The notes beneath the pieces are model-generated. The model worked only from the letters and a program-made list of their open reading frames with translations, did not search any database and had not been told where the DNA came from. DNA of 31,218 nucleotides. Source: JAKVAV01 sp047633195. GTDB taxonomy: Bacteria; Bacteroidota; Bacteroidia; Flavobacteriales_D; Cryomorphaceae. The stretch is from positions 1-31,218 of the forward strand of contig JBLIEU010000025.1 of assembly GCA_047633195.1 (NCBI GenBank). Reading direction: 5' to 3'. This document shows, one piece after another, positions 15,614-22,531 of this stretch (within the stretch, counting starts at the first letter, position 1; the number at the start of each line of letters is the position of its first letter). The translations under genes and the position numbers were made by a program.

Positions 15614-15736
15614 GAGTCTGTCTACAAAGTCTGCAAGCGGCGTTCCTCTTGATCTAAAAACAGTCATTGACTACAGTCAAAACTTTGATTTTTAGAGCTA
15701 CGAAAGCCTTACTATCGAACTTTCTAGATCAGACTC
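15614..15736. repeat. Dispersed repeat with terminal inverted repeats, copy B
   Basis: 123 bases with imperfect terminal inverted repeats: left arm 15614-15633 (GAGTCTGTCTACAAAGTCTG), right arm 15716-15736, matching at 17 of 21 aligned positions with one gap. The right 25 bases match copy A at 24 of 25. The central part contains AGTCATTGACT and ACTACAGTCAA. It is non-coding and lies between rnz and the response regulator gene. Confidence 0.65.
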
Positions 15737-15765
15737 CAAAATCTATTGACAAACTCTAAATAACT

Positions 15766-16449
15766 TTGAATTCTCCGAGCATTCGTGTAGTTGTTGCAGA
15801 TAGCAATCTATTGATTCGCATAGGTTTGGGTGTCGTCTTGTCAAAAGAGAAAGATATTCATATTGCGGGTGAAGCAGAAAGTGAGGAAGCACTCAAAAAG
15901 CTACTGAATGAAGTAGATGCAGATATTCTTCTTATCGATTTTACTGCGCCGCAATTCAGTATAGAGACCATTCCTGCGATTCTTAGTGAACACCCAAATA
16001 TTCAAGTTGTCGCCATTACTCCTGACCAAGAGGGGCAGACCATTGTTAATGCGTTGAAGGCTGGTGTGAAGAGCTATGTTAAAAAGGATTGTGACATGAA
16101 TGAAATCGTTTCTTCTGTTCGCGATACAGCAAATGGCAACAAATTTTTCTGCGGTCAGATTCTGAACACCATTCATCAAGTAGATATTGATCCTGACTCG
16201 GAAGAATTCGAAAGTTTTAATTGCGAGCCTGTAAAGCTTTCAGAGCGCGAGCAGGAAATCATCACCCTCATCGCCGAAGGGTATACCAACACGACCATTG
16301 CGGAAAAGCTATTTTTGAGTCCGCACACCGTGAACACCCACCGCAAGAACATCATGCAGAAGTTGGGCGTGAAAAACACGGCCTCCATAGTGATGTATGC
16401 AGTGAAGTCGAATTTGGTTAATGTCAATAAGTTTCTTTTCTCCAAATAG
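15766..16449 (+). CDS. NarL/FixJ-family response regulator (orphan)
   Basis: A 227-residue two-domain regulator. The receiver domain (about 6-122) has Asp12, the phosphoacceptor Asp58 (LLIDFTAP), Thr85 (AITP) and Lys106 (SYVKKD). The LuxR-type helix-turn-helix output domain (about 157-222) reads LSEREQEIITLIAEGYTN, then LFLSPHTVNTHRKNIMQKL. The acidic pocket has Asp12 but Ser at the next position. No ATG or GTG precedes the receiver, so I take TTG 15766 as the start; its context ACTTTGAA is also seen at the TTG start of the glycosyltransferase gene at 26718. No histidine kinase gene is adjacent. It is likely controlled from the long upstream gap that carries repeat copy B. Confidence 0.92.
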   Translation: MNSPSIRVVVADSNLLIRIGLGVVLSKEKDIHIAGEAESEEALKKLLNEVDADILLIDFTAPQFSIETIPAILSEHPNIQVVAITPDQEGQTIVNALKAGVKSYVKKDCDMNEIVSSVRDTANGNKFFCGQILNTIHQVDIDPDSEEFESFNCEPVKLSEREQEIITLIAEGYTNTTIAEKLFLSPHTVNTHRKNIMQKLGVKNTASIVMYAVKSNLVNVNKFLFSK

Positions 16450-16450
16450 C

Positions 16451-16557
16451 GTCTCTATAGAACCCTTTATCAGCGTTTCACTATGCCTGTGGCTTGGTCT
16501 AATAACCTACCTTCGGATTGGTGCACAGTCCTGATAAAGAAATCTATAGTTCAGAAT
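16451..16557. repeat. Possible diverged relative of repeats A and B
   Basis: 107 bases in the gap before nagK. CTATAGA (16455-16461) and TCTATAG (16543-16549) are exact inverted arms at the ends. The right end includes AGTTCAGA as in copy A, and the left end matches copy A at 12 of 17 positions. The centre has ACAGTC but at different spacing. The relation to copies A and B is uncertain. Confidence 0.3.
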
Positions 16558-16603
16558 ATCCACTAAGATGGACAGACAGTAAATAGTGTTGGCCTAAAAT
16601 CCA

Positions 16604-16611
16604 TAGTTTTG
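16604..16611 (+). promoter_or_regulatory. Promoter -7 box for nagK
   Basis: TAGTTTTG fits TAnnTTTG. Seven bases separate it from the nagK ATG at 16619, so the predicted transcript start falls on or next to the start codon. Confidence 0.6.
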
Positions 16612-16618
16612 CCGCCTT

Positions 16619-17461
16619 ATGAAATTAATAGCAGACAGCGGCTCTACCAAGACGGATTGGAGACTCATAACTCCTTCGGGAGAAGTTTTTGAATACAAAA
16701 GTGAGGGTATCAACCCGTATTTTCACAATGACGAAAGCGTCTCGGAAACCCTTCGCAGAATCTCATTTGCTCCTTATTCTCACGCCGATATCGATGAGGT
16801 CTACTTTTACAGTGCTGGTTCAAATACCGAAAAGAGTATTGAAATTATGAATACTGGCTTTCGCCGAATATTCACATCTGCGAAAGTTTATATCAAGCAT
16901 GACCTCCTGGGAGCAGCAAGGGCTCTCTATCAGACCAGCTCGGGATTGGTAGCTATTCTAGGCACTGGCTCGAACTCCTGTCTCTACGATGATGGAAAAA
17001 TAAAAATGAATTTGGGCGGCTTCGGTTACATTTTAGGAGATGAAGGGAGCGGCATGCACATCGGTAGAAAAGTAGTGCGAGAATATATGAATGATCTCAT
17101 GCCCAATGATATGCAGGAGATTTTTTCGAATAAGTATCGGGTCACGAAAGACCAGATTATTTACGCGGTATACAAAGACGCCTATCCGAATAGATTCTTG
17201 GCTTCTTTTAGTCGATTCGCATCAGAAAACATTGATCATCCATACATCGCCGAGATGGTGGACGATGCCTTTATGAAATTCTTTGAGCGATACATTATCC
17301 AGTATCCAGGCTACAAGAAATACAATTTAAGAGTTCTCGGATCAGTGGGGCATCACTTCGAAAAGCAACTTAGGTCAAGGGCTGAGCGTTACGATGTCAA
17401 CATTGATCGAGTATTGAAAGCACCCATCGAAGGACTGCTCGAATACCACAAGGAGCACTAG
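16619..17461 (+). CDS. N-acetylglucosamine kinase-like ATPase (BadF/BadG family)
   Basis: A 280-residue sugar kinase of the ASKHA fold, predicted to phosphorylate N-acetylglucosamine for recycling of wall sugars. Motifs are the phosphate-1 loop DSGSTKTDW (6-14), KHDLLGAARAL with Asp95 as possible catalytic base, the phosphate-2 region ILGTGSNSCLYD (113-124), GGFGYILGDEGSG (133-145) and the adenosine-side GSVGHHF near 240. The gene starts at an ATG seven bases after a consensus -7 box. It is convergent with the M23 peptidase gene and overlaps its stop. A link with wall turnover by that peptidase is suggestive, but the two genes are on opposite strands. The sugar specificity is family-based inference. 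Confidence 0.88.
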   Translation: MKLIADSGSTKTDWRLITPSGEVFEYKSEGINPYFHNDESVSETLRRISFAPYSHADIDEVYFYSAGSNTEKSIEIMNTGFRRIFTSAKVYIKHDLLGAARALYQTSSGLVAILGTGSNSCLYDDGKIKMNLGGFGYILGDEGSGMHIGRKVVREYMNDLMPNDMQEIFSNKYRVTKDQIIYAVYKDAYPNRFLASFSRFASENIDHPYIAEMVDDAFMKFFERYIIQYPGYKKYNLRVLGSVGHHFEKQLRSRAERYDVNIDRVLKAPIEGLLEYHKEH

Positions 17462-19161
17462 AGTTTATAAACCCGTTCCGTCTTATTCCCGACCGCATCG
17501 GTGACTTCAATTCGAAGTTCGTTTCCCGATGCATGTGGGCTTGTTCCTTCAAAGATGACTGAAATCGTTTTTGACTTGGGTTCAAAAGCCGTCAGCACCC
17601 ATTCCCCGTTCAGGTAAGCATTGTAATTTCCTATTCCCGATCGGTCGTCTTTGATTCGAAAACTGAGAACAGTGCCTTCGGTGATACTCCCCGAAGTGCG
17701 ACTCAAAGGAGTTACTTCAGGTGCCGCACTATCCGCCACCAGCGCAAACTTCCCGAAACTCTTCGATCTGAAAATAAAACGACCTTTCTCCCATTTTCCC
17801 GTGATGTATGACGCACCTCCCGCAGTAGAATACTGAGCTGCCAAAACCTTATAACGGATTTGCTCGGGCACATCAACTGCCCTTATGGCAATTTGTATGT
17901 AATCGTCCAAAGGCACCATATCATTGTGTAAGGTGTAACGCGCTGAGAGGATGTCAGTCGTTTGCATTTCTCTCCCGAAGTTGAGCTTTAGATCTTTGTA
18001 GAGTGCACCTTTTGGAATGGTGACTTCAAATTCTTCTGGATACGTGAAGGTGTTTTCCTGATCATAATTGAAATAGGCGTCGTATGGCTTTGCTTCAGGA
18101 AGAGCCCCATTTGGCTTATCGAGCACCTCGAATGGGAAATTCAAAGTTGAGATATTCTCATAAGCATCTTTCACTATGTAGCTAGCTTGGTGTAATCCCG
18201 CTTCTGGATAGTGAATCACACCCATTTTCTTTGTTTCTGGCAGGTAAATCTTCAATTCATTTCCAGGCTCAATGAATGACTTATGGTAATGCCAACTATT
18301 TGTTCGGTAAACGTCGTAGGCCTTGTAGGCATTGATGTGTCGAGTGGTAGCAAAATCCAGCTCATCGAACTGTTGACGGCAAACCGTTTCAGCATCTACC
18401 GAAAGGTGCACTTCATAGAGCCCACATTTATTGGGGTACCCATTCAAGTAATCAAGCGAGTGTATAGATATTCCGAAGGCACCGTAGACTTCAATTTGAC
18501 TACCTGCTTTCAAATGGTACTTCCCCCCTGATCCCTGCACCACGAGGCTTTTGGCTTCGTGCTTTCCGTTGATCAAGGTTGTGTCACTCATCGGGTGAAA
18601 ACGCACCCCTCTGATTCTTGGTGGGATGTCATCTTTTATGTCAAAACCAAATTTCAATGGATTCAGGGGATGGCTGTCTGCCGTTCTTCTGATTTCAAAA
18701 TGGAGGTGAGGACCTCCGGAGCCGCCCGTATTTCCACTTAGGGCAATGAGCTCTCCTTTCTCAACAAGCAATTCTTCGTTTGGAGCGAAATCTACGCGAA
18801 ATGATTCTTCCTCGTATTGCTTTTTCCGAACGGCGCGAGCAATATCACTATTGAATTTTTGCAGGTGGCCATAAACTGTAGTATAGCCATTTGGATGCTC
18901 AATATAAAGCGCTAAGCCGTATCCATAAGGGGATACGCTGATTCGAGACACTTTACCTTTATCGGCGGCCAATACTTTTTGCCCTTCCACACCCTGAGTT
19001 TTGATATCGATTCCCGTGTGAAAATGATTGCTGCGTAGCTCGGCGAAATTTCCCGAAAGGAAAAGAGGAATCTCAAGAGGAGCGGCAAAATGAGCCAATT
19101 CATCTTGTCCAAAAGCATTGAAAAAAAGAACAGTAAAAAAGAAAATGAAAGTGTTTCTCAT
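17458..19161 (-). CDS. M23 family metallopeptidase (LytM-like), exported
   Basis: A 567-residue exported zinc peptidase likely to cut peptidoglycan cross-bridges or stems. ATG 19161 is chosen because it begins the signal peptide MRNTFIFFFTVLFFNAFGQ; an in-frame ATG 42 bases upstream gives a non-signal extension. The LytM domain lies early (about 40-165) with all active residues: zinc ligands His48 and Asp52 (HTGID) and His154 (HLHFE), plus His99 (YGHL) and His152. A 25-residue insert (about 103-130, rich in Lys and Glu) interrupts the domain. The long C-terminal part (about 170-567) is strand-rich, suggesting Ig-like domains, and ends IEVTDAVGNKTERVYKL. The gene converges on nagK and shares a CTAG at the two stops. 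Confidence 0.92.
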   Translation of the reverse strand: MRNTFIFFFTVLFFNAFGQDELAHFAAPLEIPLFLSGNFAELRSNHFHTGIDIKTQGVEGQKVLAADKGKVSRISVSPYGYGLALYIEHPNGYTTVYGHLQKFNSDIARAVRKKQYEEESFRVDFAPNEELLVEKGELIALSGNTGGSGGPHLHFEIRRTADSHPLNPLKFGFDIKDDIPPRIRGVRFHPMSDTTLINGKHEAKSLVVQGSGGKYHLKAGSQIEVYGAFGISIHSLDYLNGYPNKCGLYEVHLSVDAETVCRQQFDELDFATTRHINAYKAYDVYRTNSWHYHKSFIEPGNELKIYLPETKKMGVIHYPEAGLHQASYIVKDAYENISTLNFPFEVLDKPNGALPEAKPYDAYFNYDQENTFTYPEEFEVTIPKGALYKDLKLNFGREMQTTDILSARYTLHNDMVPLDDYIQIAIRAVDVPEQIRYKVLAAQYSTAGGASYITGKWEKGRFIFRSKSFGKFALVADSAAPEVTPLSRTSGSITEGTVLSFRIKDDRSGIGNYNAYLNGEWVLTAFEPKSKTISVIFEGTSPHASGNELRIEVTDAVGNKTERVYKL

Positions 19162-19286
19162 GAATGGAGTTGCGTCCCTAAGGATAAGCACAGCCATCGA
19201 CAATTACCGAGCCACGCCACTAAGAAATGTAAACAATGCAAAGTGAAAACATTTGACCCCTTTAAAACCAATGCTTTTCGTTAATC

Positions 19287-19311
19287 TTGTACACCAATTT
19301 ACTTTTGTACA
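19287..19311 (+). promoter_or_regulatory. Promoter region of the coiled-coil/zapA/rny operon
   Basis: TACTTTTG (19300-19307) fits the -7 consensus, 26 bases before the ATG at 19334. The heptamer TTGTACA occurs twice as a direct repeat, at 19287-19293 and 19305-19311, with starts 18 bases apart, flanking and overlapping the -7 box. This may be a regulator site. Confidence 0.5.
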
Positions 19312-19333
19312 ACGTTTAAGTTATTTAAGGTTC

Positions 19334-19630
19334 ATGGAAGAGGGTGAAGTTTCCCTGAAATTAGGCTCCATTAAGGATAAGCTGCTTAAGGTCAAGGTCA
19401 AGCAGGATCTATTGGAAGCTGATAATGCCCAATTGAAAGAGAGGGCTATTCAGCTGGAGTTAGAATTGAAGGAGGCTAAAGCTAAAAGCCAAAACCTTGA
19501 AAAGAATTACGACCGCGTAAAACTGGCCAAAACTCTCGTAAGTAGTACGGGAGATAAAGCCGAAATGAAATTCAGAGTTAACGAATTGGTACGAGAGATA
19601 GATAAGTGCATTGCGCTTTTAAATAGATAG
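19334..19630 (+). CDS. Small coiled-coil protein upstream of zapA
   Basis: A 98-residue, highly charged protein with no name that I know. ATG 19334 follows the -7 box by 26 bases; an upstream in-frame ATG would start before that promoter. Residues about 10-70 form a continuous heptad-like helix rich in Lys, Glu and Leu (LLKVKVKQDLLEADNAQL, then QLELELKEAKAKSQNLEK), so it probably forms a coiled coil. The C-terminal tail FRVNELVREIDKCIALLNR looks like a separate short helix. It is 10 bases upstream of zapA. By position and build it could be a ZapA partner, comparable to the coiled-coil ZapB of Enterobacteria, but there is no sequence evidence for homology to ZapB. Confidence 0.8.
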   Translation: MEEGEVSLKLGSIKDKLLKVKVKQDLLEADNAQLKERAIQLELELKEAKAKSQNLEKNYDRVKLAKTLVSSTGDKAEMKFRVNELVREIDKCIALLNR

Positions 19631-19640
19631 ATGATTCGCT

Positions 19641-19925
19641 ATGAGCGAGAAATCAATAAAGGTGACCATAGCAGGACGAATATATCCAATTTCGGTAAAG
19701 CCGGAAGAGGAAGAAATGGTTCGGGCTGCCGCCAAAAACGTAGACGATAGCGTAAAACTTCTTCTAGAGAATTACGCTGTCAAAGACAAGCAAGACTTAC
19801 TTGCGATGACTGCATTGCAGTTAGCTACCAAATTGGCAGAAGTGGACACGTCAGCTCCAAAAGGGTTGGCAGTTGACGATCGTGAAATCAGCGAAATTGA
19901 ACAACTCATCGACAATTTGCTCTAG
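19641..19925 (+). CDS. zapA: Cell division protein ZapA
   Basis: A 94-residue FtsZ-associated protein that bundles FtsZ filaments at midcell. It shows the ZapA N-terminal strand pattern KSIKVTIAGRIYPISVKPEEEEMVRAAAK, followed by a long helix with DKQDLLAMTALQLATKLAE, the typical ZapA dimer or tetramer helix. The C-terminus ISEIEQLIDNLL is amphipathic. The start ATG 19641 lies 10 bases after the coiled-coil gene. I see no 6S RNA gene next to it, unlike zapA in gammaproteobacteria. rny follows after 48 bases. Confidence 0.92.
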   Translation: MSEKSIKVTIAGRIYPISVKPEEEEMVRAAAKNVDDSVKLLLENYAVKDKQDLLAMTALQLATKLAEVDTSAPKGLAVDDREISEIEQLIDNLL

Positions 19926-19941
19926 CTATCTTCCGTATCAC

Positions 19942-19959
19942 GCCTCCCCCTAAGGAGGC
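19942..19959 (+). promoter_or_regulatory. Hairpin that pairs the rny Shine-Dalgarno sequence
   Basis: GCCTCC (19942-19947) pairs perfectly with GGAGGC (19954-19959) around the loop CCCTAA. The right arm contains AAGGAGG (19952-19958), a full-strength Shine-Dalgarno sequence. No U-run follows, so it is not an intrinsic terminator. When folded, the hairpin would hide the ribosome site for rny. Confidence 0.6.
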
Positions 19960-19973
19960 TAAAAAAATATGAT

Positions 19974-21521
19974 ATGGATATAAATATTACAAATTTACTC
20001 ATGGGCCTTCTGGCGGGCGTTGTAGTCGGCGGAGGTATTGCTTGGGCGGCTGTGAATGCCGCCTTGACCAAGAAGAAAAACTCCATCCTCACCGAGGCTG
20101 AAAAGGAAGGCGAAGTCATTAAAAAGGATAAAATGCTCCAAGCCAAGGAGAAGTTTTATCAGCTCAAAGAGGAGCACGAAAAGGTCATCAAAGACCGCAA
20201 TCGGAAAGTTCAAAGTGGTGAGGACAGAATGAAGGCTCGCGAGGCCAATTTGAGCAAGAGAGCTGAGCAAAGCAAGAAGGCAGAGCAAGAGGCCGAAGCT
20301 ATTAAGGCCAACCTCGAGAAGCATTTGGAGATAGTAGAAATTCGAAAGAAAGATCTCGAGAAGGCGCACGCTCAAAATGTGGCTCAACTGGAGAAAACAG
20401 CCAATTACTCTGCAAATGATGCGAAAGAGGAGTTGATGAAAGCCCTCAAGGATGAGGCGCGCACCGAAGCAATGACCCACATCAAGACGATTGTGGATGA
20501 GGCAAAGTTGACCGCAAATGCAGATGCCAAGAAAGTGGTGATTCAAACGATTCAGCGTATTGCTTCAGAGCAAGCCGTTGAAAATTCGGTTTCTGTTTTT
20601 AATATCGAAAACGATGAAATCAAAGGACGAATTATTGGCCGCGAAGGGAGGAACATACGCGCACTAGAAGCTGCTACAGGCGTTGAAATTATTGTAGACG
20701 ATACACCCGAGGCAATCATATTAAGTTGCTTCGATCCAGTAAGAAGAGAGATTTCTCGATTGGCTCTTCACCAATTGGTGAGCGACGGTCGAATTCACCC
20801 CGCTAGAATCGAAGAGGTCGTAAAAAAAGTATCCAAGCAAATCGAAGATGAAATAGCGGAAACAGGCAAACGCACTTGCATCGATCTAGGGATTCACGGA
20901 TTGCATCCTCAACTCGTGCGAATGGTGGGAAGGATGAAATACCGCTCTTCATACGGACAGAACTTACTTCAGCACAGCCGCGAGGTGGCCAACCTTACGG
21001 CCACGATGGCAGCAGAGCTAGGTCTAAACACTAAATTGGCAAAAAGAGCGGGCCTTCTGCACGATATTGGAAAAGTGCCAGATGATGAGCCAGAAATGCC
21101 ACACGCAATTTTGGGAATGAAACTAGCCGAGAAATACGGCGAAAAACCCGAAGTGTGTAACGCTATTGGAGCTCACCACGATGAGGTTGAAATGACGGGT
21201 CTTATCTCTCCCCTTGTTCAAGTTTGTGATGCCATATCAGGTGCGCGCCCTGGTGCTCGTAGAGAGGTGGTAGAGTCTTACATCAAGCGATTGAAAGATC
21301 TTGAGAATATGGCCTTGAGCTACCCTGGTGTTACAAAGTCATACGCAATCCAAGCAGGCCGAGAGCTCAGAGTCTTGGTAGAAAGCGACAAAGTGAGCGA
21401 CGATGAAGCAGACACATTGAGTTTTGACCTTTCTCAGAAAATCCAGAATGAAATGATCTATCCTGGACAGGTGAAGGTCACTGTAATTCGGGAGCGAAGA
21501 GCCATAAATTACGCCAAATAA
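19974..21521 (+). CDS. rny: Ribonuclease Y
   Basis: Membrane-anchored endoribonuclease that starts mRNA decay. The 515 residues show the full layout: an N-terminal transmembrane helix (about 8-30, LLMGLLAGVVVGGGIAWAAV), a long charged coiled coil (35-200), a KH domain with IGREGRN (221-227) and an HD hydrolase domain with LLHDIGK, His363-Asp364. The catalytic metal pair is intact. ATG 19974 gives MDINITNLL. A second ATG at 19969 in another frame is better spaced from the Shine-Dalgarno sequence, but it reads only MIWI before a stop. A surface-glycan gene begins four bases after the rny stop, so the glycan operon may share this transcript. Confidence 0.97.
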   Translation: MDINITNLLMGLLAGVVVGGGIAWAAVNAALTKKKNSILTEAEKEGEVIKKDKMLQAKEKFYQLKEEHEKVIKDRNRKVQSGEDRMKAREANLSKRAEQSKKAEQEAEAIKANLEKHLEIVEIRKKDLEKAHAQNVAQLEKTANYSANDAKEELMKALKDEARTEAMTHIKTIVDEAKLTANADAKKVVIQTIQRIASEQAVENSVSVFNIENDEIKGRIIGREGRNIRALEAATGVEIIVDDTPEAIILSCFDPVRREISRLALHQLVSDGRIHPARIEEVVKKVSKQIEDEIAETGKRTCIDLGIHGLHPQLVRMVGRMKYRSSYGQNLLQHSREVANLTATMAAELGLNTKLAKRAGLLHDIGKVPDDEPEMPHAILGMKLAEKYGEKPEVCNAIGAHHDEVEMTGLISPLVQVCDAISGARPGARREVVESYIKRLKDLENMALSYPGVTKSYAIQAGRELRVLVESDKVSDDEADTLSFDLSQKIQNEMIYPGQVKVTVIRERRAINYAK

Positions 21522-21525
21522 TCAA

Positions 21526-22512
21526 ATGACGAAAAGGCTCAAAGACAAAAAAGTATTGGTGACGGGTGGGGCTGGTTTTATCGGCTCCAACCTTTGCGAA
21601 TCTCTGCTTTTTGAAGGAAACAGGGTTTTTTGTTTGGACAACCTAGCCACTGGAAACCGCAGCAATATCCAAGGATTTTTATCCAATTCCAATTTTGCGT
21701 TTATCGAAGGTGATATCCGCGATTATGATACTTGTTTGAGAACCGCAGAAGGCATGGATGTGATTTTGCATCAAGCCGCATTGGGGAGTGTTCCAAGAAG
21801 TATCAAAGATCCAATCACGACAAACTCTGTCAATATTGATGGGTTTTTGAATATGCTGAATGCAGCAAAGGAAAAGCAAGTTCCGCGCTTCGTCTATGCA
21901 GCCAGTTCAAGTACTTACGGCGACAGTCTTAATCTTCCAAAAGTTGAAGACATCATCGGAATGCCTCTATCTCCTTATGCCGTTACCAAATACGTGAACG
22001 AGCTTTACGCGCACGTGTATGGCAACCTTTACTCAATGGAGATCATTGGTCTACGCTATTTCAATGTATTTGGTAGAAACCAATCACCCGACGGCGCCTA
22101 TGCGGCCGCTATTCCAAAGTTCGTTAGCGCCTTCTTAAATCACGAATCTCCCATGGTTCATGGAGACGGAGAGCAGACGCGAGATTTTACCTACATCGAC
22201 AATGTGATTCAGATGAATCATCTTGCGGGTGCTACTGAGAATCCAGATGCCTTGAATCAAGTTTACAACGTAGCCTGCGGTCAACGCACTTCGCTGATAG
22301 ATGTAATCAAAGGTATTCAGGATGAACTAGCCAAGTACGACTCTGTCATAGCTGGTATAGAGGTAAAGCATGGCCTAGAAAGAGCGGGCGACGTACGCGA
22401 TTCTTTGGCTGATATTTCCAAGGCAGAAGCTTTATTGGGCTACAAGCCCACCCACACACTGAAAGAAGGAATTGCTGAAGCCATTGAGTGGTATCGGGAT
22501 TCGTTGAAATAA
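21526..22512 (+). CDS. SDR-family UDP-N-acetylglucosamine 4-epimerase (WbpP/TviC-like)
   Basis: A 328-residue extended short-chain dehydrogenase, predicted to interconvert UDP-GlcNAc and UDP-GalNAc (or their uronates) for glycan building. The NAD loop is TGGAGFIGSN (13-22). The substrate-region signature QAALGSVPRSIKDP (83-96) is typical of WbpP and TviC rather than GalE. The catalytic set is Ser128/Ser129 (SSSTYGDS) and Tyr151-x3-Lys155 (YAVTKY). RYFNVFGRNQSPDGAYAA and the GDGEQTRDFTYIDN loop are conserved. It starts four bases after rny and is the first gene of the glycan cluster. Exact substrate (N-acetyl sugar or uronate) is not decidable here. Confidence 0.92.
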   Translation: MTKRLKDKKVLVTGGAGFIGSNLCESLLFEGNRVFCLDNLATGNRSNIQGFLSNSNFAFIEGDIRDYDTCLRTAEGMDVILHQAALGSVPRSIKDPITTNSVNIDGFLNMLNAAKEKQVPRFVYAASSSTYGDSLNLPKVEDIIGMPLSPYAVTKYVNELYAHVYGNLYSMEIIGLRYFNVFGRNQSPDGAYAAAIPKFVSAFLNHESPMVHGDGEQTRDFTYIDNVIQMNHLAGATENPDALNQVYNVACGQRTSLIDVIKGIQDELAKYDSVIAGIEVKHGLERAGDVRDSLADISKAEALLGYKPTHTLKEGIAEAIEWYRDSLK

Positions 22513-22531
22513 ATCCATTTCTATAGACTTG

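Noticed and set aside
15761..15768. TAACTTTG as the promoter of the response regulator
   Set aside because: It overlaps the only plausible start codon (TTG 15766), and no start codon suits a transcript beginning after it. TATCTTTG at 15584 is the better candidate.
19942..19967. Hairpin after zapA as an intrinsic terminator
   Set aside because: On the plus strand the stem is followed by A residues, not T. The T-run is on the wrong side for both strands.
19926..19968. A 6S RNA gene next to zapA, as in gammaproteobacteria
   Set aside because: The spacer is only 48 bases, too short for 6S RNA.
19995..20546. A 183-codon open frame on the minus strand opposite rny
   Set aside because: Its Leu-rich sequence is the antisense of the Lys/Glu-rich coiled coil of RNase Y. 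No start signals or family features are visible.
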